A DNA stretch of 64,000 nt from contig NZ_JAPDOD010000004.1 of the NCBI RefSeq assembly GCF_027587205.1, forward strand, positions 186,001 through 250,000, in the 5' to 3' direction. Numbering within the stretch: position 1 is the first letter of the stretch; every line of letters begins with the position of its first letter. Made by a program: the position numbers and the translations under genes. Source of the DNA: Solirubrobacter ginsenosidimutans. Its GTDB lineage: Bacteria; Actinomycetota; Thermoleophilia; Solirubrobacterales; Solirubrobacteraceae. The notes below the pieces were generated by a model that was not told the DNA's origin, did not search any database, and saw nothing but the letters and a program-made list of their open reading frames with translations. Positions 41,242-49,966 of the stretch are shown piece by piece.

Positions 41242-43239
41242 CTAGTGATTGTCGGTTCGCGTGAAGGCGCGCAGCAGCTCGCCGACGCTCCACGCCTGCG
41301 CGACGCAGCCGCGCGGCGTGAAGGGCGGATCGCCGTCGAAGATCTCTGAGACCGTGCCCAGACCCGCGGCGGCGAGGTGGTCGCCGAACGGCTCGAGGAT
41401 CCGCCGCGCCGCGGCCGGGTCGTCGTAGACGTGCAGGTGCGCGTCGATGAACGGCCCGATCAGCCACGCCCACACCGTGCCCTGGTGGTACGCGCCGTCG
41501 CGGTGGGTCTGGTCGCCGCCGTAGAACCCGACGTACGCCGGATCGGCCGGCGCCAGCGAGCGCAGCCCGTGCGAGGTCAGCAGCGCGTGCGCGCAGGTGT
41601 CGACGATCGCCCGCTCGCGCGGCGCGTCGAACAGGCCGCCGCCCAGCGCGACGGCGAAGAGCTGGTTCGGCCGCAACGCCCACTCGTGCCCGTCCGGGCC
41701 GTCGAGGACGTCGAAGCAGTAGCCGGTCTCGGGGTTCCAGAAGCGCTCGAAGCCGGCCTTGGCGGCATCGGCCTGCGCCTGCAGCGTCTTCGTCGGCTTG
41801 CGCAGCCGCCGGGCGAAGGCCACCATCGAGAGCAGCGCGTCGTACCAGAGCGCGTTGACCTCGATCGGCTTGCCGATCCGCGGCGTTATCACGTGATCGC
41901 CGACCTTCGCGTCCATCCACGTCAGCTGCACGCCCGGCTGGCCGCCCGCGAGCAGCCCGTCGCTGGCATCGACCTTGATGCCATAGCGCGTGCCCTCGAC
42001 GTGCCAACGGACGATCTCGGTCAGCGTCGGCCACAGGTCGCGCAGCAGCGCGAGATCGCTCGTCGCGTCGACGTAGGACTTGATCGCCCGGACGTACCAG
42101 AGCGTCGCGTCGATCGTGTTGTACTCCGGGGTGGAGCTGCCGTCCGGGAAACGGTTGGGCAGCATGCCCTGATCGACGTACTGCGAGAACGCGCGCAGGA
42201 TCGGCGCCGCCAGCTCCGGGCGCCCGGCGGCGAGTGCCACGCCCGGGAGGCTGATCATCGTGTCCCGGCCCCAGTCCTCGAACCAGTGGTAGCCGGCGAT
42301 CACGCTCAACCCGTCGGGCTGCGCCTCGGTCGGGCGGGCGACGATGAACTGGTCGGCCGCGAGCACGAGCCGCTCGACCCACGCCGGCGTCGGCGCGCTC
42401 CGCGTCGCACTGAAGCGCTCGAGCAGCCGCGCGTCGTGCGCGTGCCGGACCTCTGCCTCCTCGAACGCCGCCTCGTCCTCCGCGCTGGCCAGGAACGTCA
42501 GCGTCTCGCCCGGCGCGAGCGTCGCCTCGAACGTGCCGGCGTGGACGTGATCGTCGCGGTCGTTGAGCCCGCGCGCGGCCTCCTGGGGCAGCGAGAACCC
42601 CTGGTAGAGCTCGGACGTGGCGGTGGCCGTGCCGGCGCTCGCGCGCAGCAGCAGCGGGCGGCTGTCGCCGCCGGAGGTCACGCGCAGGCCCCCGTCGACC
42701 GGCTCCACGCTCTGCGGCCAGGCGACCATCCCGGTGTTGTGGAAGACGCGGTTGTCGACGATCGCGCGGATCGAGAGCTGCACCGGCTCGGCGGCGGAGA
42801 CCAGCGTGTAGGCGACGAACGTGGTGTTCGCGCCCGCCTTCATCCAGACCCGCTTCTCGATCACGGCCTCGGCGCACGCGTAGCGCCAGAGCGGGACCGA
42901 GCCCTCCAGCTCGAAGCTCTCGATGTTCGCGAAGCCCGTCGGGCCGACGGCGCCCGAGGCCCAGCGATCGGCGGCGAGGTCGTACGACTCGCCGCGGTAG
43001 GTCAGCGACTCGTCGAGCTTGACCAGCATCAGGCGGCGGTCGATCGGCGGCTTCAGCGACGCGACCAGCAGCCCGTGGTAGCCGCGGGTGATCGTGCCCG
43101 CGACGGTCCCGGAGCCGTACCCACCGATGCCGTTGGTCACGAGCCATTCGCGCTGCTCGGCGACCTCGAGGTCGCCGGCCACCTCGCGGCCGAAGCGGAT
43201 CGGCGCGACGTCGTCGGCCACGGCGGCGGGCGCGCTCAT
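41242..43239 (-). CDS. Amylo-alpha-1,6-glucosidase / glycogen debranching-type enzyme (GH133-like)
   Basis: 665 residues from ATG 43239 (ATGA overlap with the small subunit). N-terminal beta domain opens REWLVTNGIGGYGSGTVAG and TRGYHGLLVA, the usual start of the bacterial GDE family. The (alpha/alpha)6 domain has YHWFEDWGRDTMISLPG with the catalytic acidic residues, then EYNTIDATLWYVRAI, KPIEVNALWYDALL and YHQGTVWAWLIGPFIDA. These enzymes remove alpha-1,6 branches from glycogen-like or other oligosaccharides. It is cytoplasmic, with no signal peptide. Embedded in an operon for sugar oxidation. Confidence 0.92.
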   Translation of the reverse strand: MSAPAAVADDVAPIRFGREVAGDLEVAEQREWLVTNGIGGYGSGTVAGTITRGYHGLLVASLKPPIDRRLMLVKLDESLTYRGESYDLAADRWASGAVGPTGFANIESFELEGSVPLWRYACAEAVIEKRVWMKAGANTTFVAYTLVSAAEPVQLSIRAIVDNRVFHNTGMVAWPQSVEPVDGGLRVTSGGDSRPLLLRASAGTATATSELYQGFSLPQEAARGLNDRDDHVHAGTFEATLAPGETLTFLASAEDEAAFEEAEVRHAHDARLLERFSATRSAPTPAWVERLVLAADQFIVARPTEAQPDGLSVIAGYHWFEDWGRDTMISLPGVALAAGRPELAAPILRAFSQYVDQGMLPNRFPDGSSTPEYNTIDATLWYVRAIKSYVDATSDLALLRDLWPTLTEIVRWHVEGTRYGIKVDASDGLLAGGQPGVQLTWMDAKVGDHVITPRIGKPIEVNALWYDALLSMVAFARRLRKPTKTLQAQADAAKAGFERFWNPETGYCFDVLDGPDGHEWALRPNQLFAVALGGGLFDAPRERAIVDTCAHALLTSHGLRSLAPADPAYVGFYGGDQTHRDGAYHQGTVWAWLIGPFIDAHLHVYDDPAAARRILEPFGDHLAAAGLGTVSEIFDGDPPFTPRGCVAQAWSVGELLRAFTRTDNH

Positions 43240-43688
43240 GCGATTTCCGGGATCAGCGGCGGACCGGACCAGGAGCCGTACCCCGGCCCCTTGGCTCCGG
43301 GCGGGTTGGCGCCGATCGCCGGCCACAGCAGGCCTTCGGTGTACGCCATCGCCGAGACCGTGAAGGTGACATCGCCGTCGAGGGGGCCGAAGCGCTCGCG
43401 CCACGCCGCGGGCAGCTCGTACCAGGTGCCGACGAACCAGAGCTTGACGATGTTGCGGGCGATCGGCCCGAGCCGCTCGTCGCTGAAGATCTCGCGCCGC
43501 AGCAGATCGTCGAGCTCGCCGGTCCCGAGCGCCTGGTGACGGTCGAGCAGGTCGCCGACGAGCTCCTCGCCGACGACGTCGGTCACCGCGCCCAGGTACG
43601 CCTCCGCCTGCCCGGTCCCGCGCAGCTGGAAGACCGTGAACGCGGTGACATCGGCGGAGAACGCCAGGAACTGGTCGAGCCGGGTCAT
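43236..43688 (-). CDS. Sugar dehydrogenase small subunit (PF12318-like), copy 2
   Basis: 150 residues from ATG 43688. Resembles the small subunits of FAD-dependent sorbitol/glucoside/fructose dehydrogenases: FLAFSADVTAF, LRGTGQAEAYL, ARNIVKLWFVGTWYELPAAW and the C-terminal YTEGLLWPAIGANPPGAK, GYGSW. Family members usually carry a Tat signal that exports the large subunit; here the N terminus is too short for one, so the complex should stay in the cytoplasm. Overlaps both neighbours by 4 bases. A paralogue is at 49447-49866. Confidence 0.85.
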   Translation of the reverse strand: MTRLDQFLAFSADVTAFTVFQLRGTGQAEAYLGAVTDVVGEELVGDLLDRHQALGTGELDDLLRREIFSDERLGPIARNIVKLWFVGTWYELPAAWRERFGPLDGDVTFTVSAMAYTEGLLWPAIGANPPGAKGPGYGSWSGPPLIPEIA

Positions 43689-44761
43689 GACCCCACCGCC
43701 ACCGGCGCCAGCTCGAACGTGGGCGACGCGTTGACGCCGTCCTGTCCAGGGATCGGGTTGTGCATCAGCGCCGTCATCCGCTCGCGCAGGCGGAACATGT
43801 CCGCCACACCCTCGATCAGCAGCTCAGGGCTGCCGGTGTAGGCGCGCGTCAGCAGCTCCAGGAAGTCCGCGTAGGCGGCGTTGAAGGCGAGCGCCGCGGT
43901 GTGCAGCTCCGAGCCTTCCGGGTAGTCCGCGAGGCTCGCGTTCTTCTTGAGCGGGTAGACCGCGTCCCACTCGACGTCCAGCGGTGGCCCGGTCGGGTCG
44001 TCCGGCTCGTCGCCGTCCTGGTAGTAGCGGCCGTGCAGGAGCTGCTTGAAGCGGTAGTAGTGCGCCAGTTCGCGCTCGACGTCGTAGATCCGCCCGCCCA
44101 CGCCCTCGCCCTGCTCGGCGATCAGCCGCAGCGCCGCGCACGCGGAGTGCAGGTCGGTCACCGGGACGACCTCGCCGCCGCCGGAGTAGTAGTACTGGGG
44201 CAGAATCTGGCGCGCGGGGTCGCCGACGAACAGCTCCTCGCCGGCCGCGGTCTTCTCCTTCTCCAGGAAGCGCAGACCGCGCTCGATCTCCCGGTAGAAC
44301 TCGCCGATGCTGTAGAAGCGCATGTCCTCGGCGCCGATCGCTGCGGTGATCAGCTTCGTCCCGCGGTGCTGGCGATGCACGAGGCGCGACTCCTCGTCCG
44401 GCGCCTCGCGCGGGCGCTCGATCTTCAGGAACGTGTCGAGCGAGTCGCGGCAGAACCGTTCGCGGCTGACCGCGAAGTCGACCTCGCCGTCGGGCAGGTA
44501 GGCCGGGTAGACCGGGATGAAGTCGGGCGCCGTGAGGTCCGGCGTCCCGCCGATCGCGTTCAGCACGTTCGCGACGAGCGTCAGGTGCAGCATCTCCTCG
44601 ACGGCCACGACGCGCAGGACGTGGAACGCGTCCGAGTTGGTGCCCGGATGGATCGAGTACAGCGCGGTCAGGTACGGCGGGATCGTCGCGTGCTCGAGCT
44701 GCATGGCCGCGTAGAGGTAGCGCTGAAGCTCCTCGACGGTGGTGATCCTCGGTGATGCCAC
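43685..44761 (-). CDS. Ferritin-like (VioB/PF12902-type) diiron protein, copy 2
   Basis: 358 residues from GTG 44761, behind an AGGGGGAA ribosome-binding site. The ferritin-like bundle shows metal ligands in QLEHATIPPYLTALYSIHPG and VAVEEMLHLTLVANVLNAIGG (E..ExxH), with later DVERELAHYYRFKQLLHG. This domain is known from the N-terminal half of VioB/RebD/StaD and from many uncharacterised actinobacterial proteins. Its gene sits between a GMC oxidoreductase and a PF12318 subunit, repeating the arrangement seen upstream. It might be an oxygen-using or iron-handling partner of the flavoenzyme (inference). Confidence 0.86.
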   Translation of the reverse strand: MASPRITTVEELQRYLYAAMQLEHATIPPYLTALYSIHPGTNSDAFHVLRVVAVEEMLHLTLVANVLNAIGGTPDLTAPDFIPVYPAYLPDGEVDFAVSRERFCRDSLDTFLKIERPREAPDEESRLVHRQHRGTKLITAAIGAEDMRFYSIGEFYREIERGLRFLEKEKTAAGEELFVGDPARQILPQYYYSGGGEVVPVTDLHSACAALRLIAEQGEGVGGRIYDVERELAHYYRFKQLLHGRYYQDGDEPDDPTGPPLDVEWDAVYPLKKNASLADYPEGSELHTAALAFNAAYADFLELLTRAYTGSPELLIEGVADMFRLRERMTALMHNPIPGQDGVNASPTFELAPVAVGS

Positions 44762-44769
44762 AGTTCCCC

Positions 44770-46617
44770 CTAGTGCCGTGCGAGCTCGAGTGGCGCGGTT
44801 TCCTTGCGGATCTGCTCGACCATGTGGCGGGCACTCCGGAAGCACAGCGCGGCGATCGTCAACGTGATGTTCGACGTGCCGACCGACGGCATGCTGCCCC
44901 CGCCGACCAGGTACAGGTTCTCGTGGTCCCACGAGCGCTGCTGGGCGTCCACGACCGACGTGCTCGGGCTTGAGCCCATGATGTGCGTGCCCGCGAGATG
45001 GTTGCCGCCGCGGATGACGTAGCCCTCGCCCTCGTAGCTGACGTAGCCGTAGTCGGAGGGGTCGTAGAACGTGTGGTCGGCGGCGCCGAGGCGCTGGTAG
45101 ATCCGGCGCGAGAGCTGGCGGGCGTAGGCGACGCCGCGCATCGTGTACTCGGGGATGTTGTAGGAGATGACCGGTCGCATGTTGCCCAGCTCGTCCTTGA
45201 AGCTCGCGTCGACCGAGACGCGGTTGCTCGGGCTCGGCAGGACCTCGACCATGAACGCGAGCAGCAGCTGGCGCGAGATCCGCTGCACGAGCTCGTGGCG
45301 CAGGCCGGCGCCGAACTGGTTCTGGTCGTCGACGAGGTTGATCAGGTCGGTGTAGGGCGAGCCGGTCGCCCAGCCCCAGCCGTCGTTGTGGATGTCGACG
45401 GCGAACGCGGCCTGGCGCCGGCGGAAGGCGCCGCCGCGCAGATCGGAGATCCCGCCGGTGCAGACCGTCCCGCGCATCGTCCCGGCGATCTGCGGCAGCA
45501 GCGCCCAGCTGAGCAGGTACGCGTGGTCCATCAGGTTGCGGCCCATCAGCCCGCTCGAGCTCTTCAAGCCGGACGCGAGCATCAGGCGCGGCGTCTCGAT
45601 GGCGTTGGCACAGATCACGAACAGGCGCCCGCGTGCGATCCGGGTCGTGCGCCCCTCGGTGTCCCCGTAGGTCTTGTACTCGACGTGGGTGACGCGGCCG
45701 CTGTCGGGATCGACGACGACCTTGGACGCCACCGACTGCGCGAGCAGGTCGACGCGCCCGGACTGCAGCGCCTTCGCCAGCGTCTTGCCCGCGTTGTACT
45801 TCGCCTGCACGGGGCAGATCGGGACGCAGTTGATGTTGCCCTGGCAGCGCTCGCCCTCGTCGACCTGCGACGTGCTGACCGCGCCGACCGGCTTGAAGCC
45901 CTTGCCCTCGTCGTAGGCGGGGTTGGGGATGCCGTTGCGGCCCTGCGGGAACGGACGCACCTTGAGCTCGAACTGCTCGCCGTCGAGCTCGACCGGCGTG
46001 CCGTCGACGCCCTTCGCCACCGTCTTGTCGAGGTGCGAGAGCGGCAGGCCGCGCATCGGGAAGACGTAGCCGGGCTTGTAGGTGAGCCCGAGGTAGGACT
46101 GGTCCTCGACGTCGGCCGCGACGCCGATCTCGCGCTCGGCGCGAACGTAGTAGGGCTCGATCTGCTCGTAGCTGAGCGGCCAGTCCACGCCCTGGTCGAA
46201 GCGCTCGCCCAGCGCGAAGTCCTCGGGGATCATCCGCGGGGTCTTGCCCTCCCAGTGCATGGTCGTCCCGCCGAGCACGCGCGTGTACGTGGTGTCGGAG
46301 GCGAACGGGCCGTTCTGCACGAGGTAGGCCGAGGCGTCCGGGTGGCCGGGGCGGATCTTGCGCGCGTCGGTGCCGCGTGGCATCGGCGCCTCGTGGGTGA
46401 CCGGGTACGGCGACTGGTTGTCCTTGAAGGCCGTCGTATAGAAGCGCTCGAGGTAGTCCTCGTAGCCCTTCAGCGTCGCGTCCTCGCCGGGTCCGGCCTC
46501 GAGGACCAGGACGCGGTGCCCAGCCCTGCTGAGCTCGTTGGCGACGATCGCGCCGCTGATGCCTGAGCCGACGACCACGGCGTCGTAGAGCACCTCGGCG
46601 GCGCTGTCGTGGTCCAT
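44770..46617 (-). CDS. GMC-type flavin oxidoreductase with Cys-rich Fe-S-type motif, copy 2
   Basis: 615 residues from ATG 46617; GTG 46662 would add 15 residues and overlap the previous stop by 19 bases. FAD motif VVVGSGISGAIVANELSRAG..VLVLEAGPG, GMC signature LGGTTMHWEGKTPRM, then CQGNINCVPICP with C-x5-C-x3-C-P spacing, as in the 3Fe-4S flavoprotein sugar dehydrogenases. Catalytic His and Asn are in HLAGTHIMG and GTSNITLT. The family oxidises sugars (C1, C2 or C3) with electrons passed through the cluster. No signal peptide, no cytochrome gene nearby. Paralogue at 47663-49450. Confidence 0.9.
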   Translation of the reverse strand: MDHDSAAEVLYDAVVVGSGISGAIVANELSRAGHRVLVLEAGPGEDATLKGYEDYLERFYTTAFKDNQSPYPVTHEAPMPRGTDARKIRPGHPDASAYLVQNGPFASDTTYTRVLGGTTMHWEGKTPRMIPEDFALGERFDQGVDWPLSYEQIEPYYVRAEREIGVAADVEDQSYLGLTYKPGYVFPMRGLPLSHLDKTVAKGVDGTPVELDGEQFELKVRPFPQGRNGIPNPAYDEGKGFKPVGAVSTSQVDEGERCQGNINCVPICPVQAKYNAGKTLAKALQSGRVDLLAQSVASKVVVDPDSGRVTHVEYKTYGDTEGRTTRIARGRLFVICANAIETPRLMLASGLKSSSGLMGRNLMDHAYLLSWALLPQIAGTMRGTVCTGGISDLRGGAFRRRQAAFAVDIHNDGWGWATGSPYTDLINLVDDQNQFGAGLRHELVQRISRQLLLAFMVEVLPSPSNRVSVDASFKDELGNMRPVISYNIPEYTMRGVAYARQLSRRIYQRLGAADHTFYDPSDYGYVSYEGEGYVIRGGNHLAGTHIMGSSPSTSVVDAQQRSWDHENLYLVGGGSMPSVGTSNITLTIAALCFRSARHMVEQIRKETAPLELARH

Positions 46618-46643
46618 TTCCTGCGCTGCGCCGCGGGGGAAGA

Positions 46644-47666
46644 TCACACGCGCTCCAGCCACTCGAAGGTGGGCCCGGCGTGGCGCCCCGGATGCTCCGC
46701 GACCGGGTTGGCGAGCAGGACGAGCGCTGCGTCGCGGAGCTTGAACATGCTGTGGACGGCGGGGATGAGCTCCGCCGGCTCGCCGTTGAACGAACGCTCG
46801 AGCTGGACCAGCAGCTCCGACCAGGCGCGGTTGGCGGTGTCGGAGACCGCGCGCAACTCCGGGTCGCCGTATTCCGCCGTGCGCGGGTTCGCGAGCATCG
46901 GGTAGCTGGCCGCGTAGTCGACGCTCACCGGGGCGCCGCTGGGCTCCCCGGCGTCGTCTTCGGGCACGTAGGCGCGCCCGTACTTGAGCTGCTGGAAGCG
47001 GAAGTAGTGCGCGAGGTCACCCTCGTCGTCGTACATCGAGTGCATCTCGCCCTCGCCCTGCTCGACGATCTCCGCCAACGCGGCGTGCGCGCTCGCGAGG
47101 TCGGTGACGGTGATCGACCCGCCGCCCGCCGCGTAGTAGTACTCGCGCGTCACCTGGCGCGCGGGGTCGCCGCTGAACAGCGCGGCCTCGCCGATGTCCT
47201 TCGCCGTCTCGTCGAGGAGCGCGACGATCTCGGCGTAGAACTCGCCGATCGTCGTCGGGCCGGTCGCCGTCTCGACCGCCTTGGAAAGGTGATGCTCGTG
47301 CCGCCGGACCGCCGGGTCGAGCGCGGTGTGGACGCTGTGGCCCGGGTTCTCGACCGCCAGGAACGCCTCGACGGCCTCCGGCGAGAACGGCAGCAGGTCC
47401 AGGACGACGCCGTCGGGCAGCTCGTGCGGGTAGCGCGGCACGTGCTCGCCACCCGCGACGAGCGGCTGCCCGCCGATCGCGTTGAGCGTGTTCGCCGCCA
47501 GCACCATGTGCAGCATCTCCTCGACGACGACCGAGCGGATGACGAGCTTGGCCTCGTCGTTGCCATGCGGGTGCATCGAATACAGCGCGCAGAGGTAGGG
47601 CGGGATCGTGGAGAGCTCGAGCGTCACCGCGGCCTGCAGGAGCTCCTTCAGTCGCGCGACGCTCAT
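46644..47666 (-). CDS. Ferritin-like (VioB/PF12902-type) diiron protein, copy 1
   Basis: 340 residues from ATG 47666 (ATGA overlap with the GMC stop). Same family as the 43685-44761 protein: TLELSTIPPYLCALYSMHPH, VVVEEMLHMVLAANTLNAIGG, and DEGDLAHYFRFQQLKYG. The E..ExxH diiron ligands are kept. The two copies have diverged clearly, so the duplication is old or they came together separately. Also ends PTFEWLERV, similar to PTFELAPV of the other copy. Confidence 0.86.
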   Translation of the reverse strand: MSVARLKELLQAAVTLELSTIPPYLCALYSMHPHGNDEAKLVIRSVVVEEMLHMVLAANTLNAIGGQPLVAGGEHVPRYPHELPDGVVLDLLPFSPEAVEAFLAVENPGHSVHTALDPAVRRHEHHLSKAVETATGPTTIGEFYAEIVALLDETAKDIGEAALFSGDPARQVTREYYYAAGGGSITVTDLASAHAALAEIVEQGEGEMHSMYDDEGDLAHYFRFQQLKYGRAYVPEDDAGEPSGAPVSVDYAASYPMLANPRTAEYGDPELRAVSDTANRAWSELLVQLERSFNGEPAELIPAVHSMFKLRDAALVLLANPVAEHPGRHAGPTFEWLERV

Positions 47667-49450
47667 ACCGTGAGCTCCTTCACCAGGCGCTCGGCGGTGC
47701 GCAGCGTGAGCGCCGCCATCGTCAGCGTCGGGTTCGAGGTCCCCATCGTCGGGAAGCTCCCGGAGCCGACGAGGAACAGGTTGCGGTGCTCCCACGCGCG
47801 CTGGTCGGCGTCGACCACCGAGGTGCTCGCGTCGGCTCCCATGACGTGCGTGCCCGCGAAGTGCCCCATGCCGTGGTAGTGGAACTCGGTGTCGCCGTAG
47901 GGCACGGTCGGAAACCAGGAGCCCGTGGCCGGATCGGTGCGGTCCTCGATGCCGGCGTGGGCGAAGACCTGTTTGTAGAAGGCGGTCGCCGCGGCCATGC
48001 CACCCAGCGTGTAGTCGTCGATCCGGTAGTCGATCACCGGCCGCGGGTTGCCGAGCGCGTCGATGTGGCGCGGGTCGATGGTCACGCGGTTCTCCGTGGA
48101 GGCGAGTTGCTCGACGTTGATCGAGAAGCGCACGTGACGCGGCAGTGTGTCGGCCAGGTGCGCGCGCAGAGCGTCGCCGTAAAGCCCGTCCTTCGTCACC
48201 GCGCGGGCCACGGTCGTGTCGGGCGCGCCCGCGGGCGCGCGCCAGCCGTCGTTGCCGATGTCGACGCGGAACGCGGCGTGCTGGGCGCGGAACCGCCCGC
48301 CGCGCGCGTCGTCGATGCCAGACGTCGAGAGCGGGCCGCGGTAGGAGCCGATCGGGACCGGCGAGAGTCCCCACGCGTAGATCGACGGGTGGTCCATCAG
48401 GTTGCGGCCGACCAGGCCATTGGCACCCTCGAGGCCGGAGGCGAGCAGCAGCTTGGCGTTCTCCACCGCGTGGGCGGCGAGCACGTAGGCGCGGGCGGAG
48501 ACCGTGTGGACGGTGTGGCGTGGCGAGTCGGGGTCCTCGTAGCGCTGGTACTCGATGCTCGTGACCTCGCCGCTGACCGCGTCGACGTTGACCTTCGACG
48601 CGACCGCCTGCGCGCGTACCTCCAGGTGCCCGCGATCGGCCTGCGCGAGCGACTTCATCGCGTTGTACTTGGCCTGGATGGGGCAGATCGGCGTGCACGC
48701 GGTGTTGCCCGCGCAGCGCTGGCCGAGGTCACGCCCGAGCGCCTGGCCGTCGGGCCGCTCGTCGACGGCGCCGACCGGCACATAGTCGCCGCGCGGGATC
48801 GAGTTGCGAGCGGCGGGATAGTTGCGGATCTTCAGCTCGATCCGCTCGCCGCCGACCGTGACCTCCATCCCGTCGGTGGCCTCGGCGAGCACCGCGTCGG
48901 CGTAGCTCGACGGGACCCGCTGCATCGGGTAGTCGTAGCCGTCGGCGAACGTCACGCCGAGATGCGCCTGGTCGGCGACGTCGGCGGCCACGCCGAGCTC
49001 GAACTCGGCGGCGCGGTAGTACGGCTCGAGCTCGTCGTAGCCGAGCGGCCAGTCGCGACCGACGCCGTAACGCGATGTCAGTTCGAAGTCCTCGGGGAGC
49101 ATGCGCAGTGACACGCCGAGCCAGTGCAGGGTCGAACCGCCCTGCAGGCGGGTGTAGCTCGAGCCGTAGGGCTGCGGGCCGTTCTGCACGAAGTAGCCGT
49201 TGCCCGCGCGGACGTCGCGCGTGTCCGGGTGGGGCGCGTTCGGGCTCGCCGGCCAGGGCGACTCGGGGCTCTTGGCGGCCGCTGCGAAGAAGCGCTCGAC
49301 GTGGCGGGTGTAGCCCTCGAAGGACCACGCGGTATCCGGGCCTGCTTCGAGTACGAGCACGCGCAGCTTGGCGTTGGTCAGCTGCTTGGCCATGAGCGCG
49401 CCGGTGACACCGGCGCCGACGACGACCACGTCGTAGGTCTCGTCACTCAT
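47663..49450 (-). CDS. GMC-type flavin oxidoreductase with Cys-rich Fe-S-type motif, copy 1
   Basis: 595 residues from ATG 49450 (ATGA overlap with the small subunit). FAD motif VVVVGAGVTGALMAKQLTNA..VLVLEAGPD, LQGGSTLHWLGVSLRMLPED, Cys motif CAGNTACTPICP with the same C-x5-C-x3-C-P spacing as copy 2, and catalytic HFAGTHVMG with GTSNPTLT. Predicted cytoplasmic sugar or glycoside dehydrogenase/oxidase. It is the second gene of the 12-kb operon, followed directly by its ferritin-like partner. Confidence 0.9.
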   Translation of the reverse strand: MSDETYDVVVVGAGVTGALMAKQLTNAKLRVLVLEAGPDTAWSFEGYTRHVERFFAAAAKSPESPWPASPNAPHPDTRDVRAGNGYFVQNGPQPYGSSYTRLQGGSTLHWLGVSLRMLPEDFELTSRYGVGRDWPLGYDELEPYYRAAEFELGVAADVADQAHLGVTFADGYDYPMQRVPSSYADAVLAEATDGMEVTVGGERIELKIRNYPAARNSIPRGDYVPVGAVDERPDGQALGRDLGQRCAGNTACTPICPIQAKYNAMKSLAQADRGHLEVRAQAVASKVNVDAVSGEVTSIEYQRYEDPDSPRHTVHTVSARAYVLAAHAVENAKLLLASGLEGANGLVGRNLMDHPSIYAWGLSPVPIGSYRGPLSTSGIDDARGGRFRAQHAAFRVDIGNDGWRAPAGAPDTTVARAVTKDGLYGDALRAHLADTLPRHVRFSINVEQLASTENRVTIDPRHIDALGNPRPVIDYRIDDYTLGGMAAATAFYKQVFAHAGIEDRTDPATGSWFPTVPYGDTEFHYHGMGHFAGTHVMGADASTSVVDADQRAWEHRNLFLVGSGSFPTMGTSNPTLTMAALTLRTAERLVKELTV

Positions 49451-49866
49451 CCGGTCACTCCCTCGGGTGCGATCGACCAGGCGCCGAACCCCTGCTGGCG
49501 GGCGCCCGCCGGATGCCCGCCGGCGACGACCCACTGCAGCCCCGCCTGGTAGGCCTCGGCGGACTCCACGCGCGTGGTGTCCAGGGGTGAGGTCCCGTAC
49601 AGCGCGCGCCAGTCCTCGGGCAGCGCGGTCCAGGTTCCGCAGTACCACAGCAGGATCACGTTCTTCGCGACCGGCCCGAGCTTGGGGTCTTCGACCAGGG
49701 CGGCGACGTCCTCGGTCGCCAGCAGTTCATCGACCAGCGCCGCGCCGAGCACGGCATCGAGCGCGGCGAGATATTCGGCGGTCATACCGGTGCCGAGCAA
49801 CGTCACACGGCCGAAGCCGGTCAAACGTGCCGAGAGCACGATGAAGCGATCGGAACGGGAGTCCAC
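49447..49866 (-). CDS. Sugar dehydrogenase small subunit (PF12318-like), copy 1, first gene of the 12-kb operon
   Basis: 139 residues from GTG 49866, chosen because a TAGGA ribosome-binding sequence precedes it by the right distance; an in-frame ATG at 49920 would run through a promoter-like palindrome. Same pattern as copy 2: FIVLSARLTGFG, LLGTGMTAEYLAALD, AKNVILLWYCGTWTALPEDW, and AYQAGLQWVVAGGHPAGAR with GFGAWS. No Tat signal. Overlaps the GMC gene by 4 bases. Confidence 0.83.
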   Translation of the reverse strand: MDSRSDRFIVLSARLTGFGRVTLLGTGMTAEYLAALDAVLGAALVDELLATEDVAALVEDPKLGPVAKNVILLWYCGTWTALPEDWRALYGTSPLDTTRVESAEAYQAGLQWVVAGGHPAGARQQGFGAWSIAPEGVTG

Positions 49867-49878
49867 GGCGCGATTCCT

Positions 49879-49900
49879 ACACGGTTTGAACACACCGTGT
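49879..49900. promoter_or_regulatory. Perfect 7-bp-arm inverted repeat ahead of the 12-kb operon
   Basis: ACACGGT-N8-ACCGTGT, 12 bases upstream of the first start codon of the minus-strand operon and 66 bases upstream of the divergent lipocalin-like gene. Size and position fit a repressor operator. No regulator gene lies next to it, so the binding protein is unknown. Confidence 0.5.
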
Positions 49901-49966
49901 TGAGCAAAAGTCCCCGTCATGACTTACCGGAAAATGCGCTACTGAGAGGCCGGGTACGCTCGCGCC

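Noticed and set aside
41377..43539. 720-codon plus-strand ORF opposite the debranching enzyme
   Set aside because: Antisense shadow; the minus strand encodes a complete GH133-like enzyme with family motifs and 4-base overlaps to neighbours.
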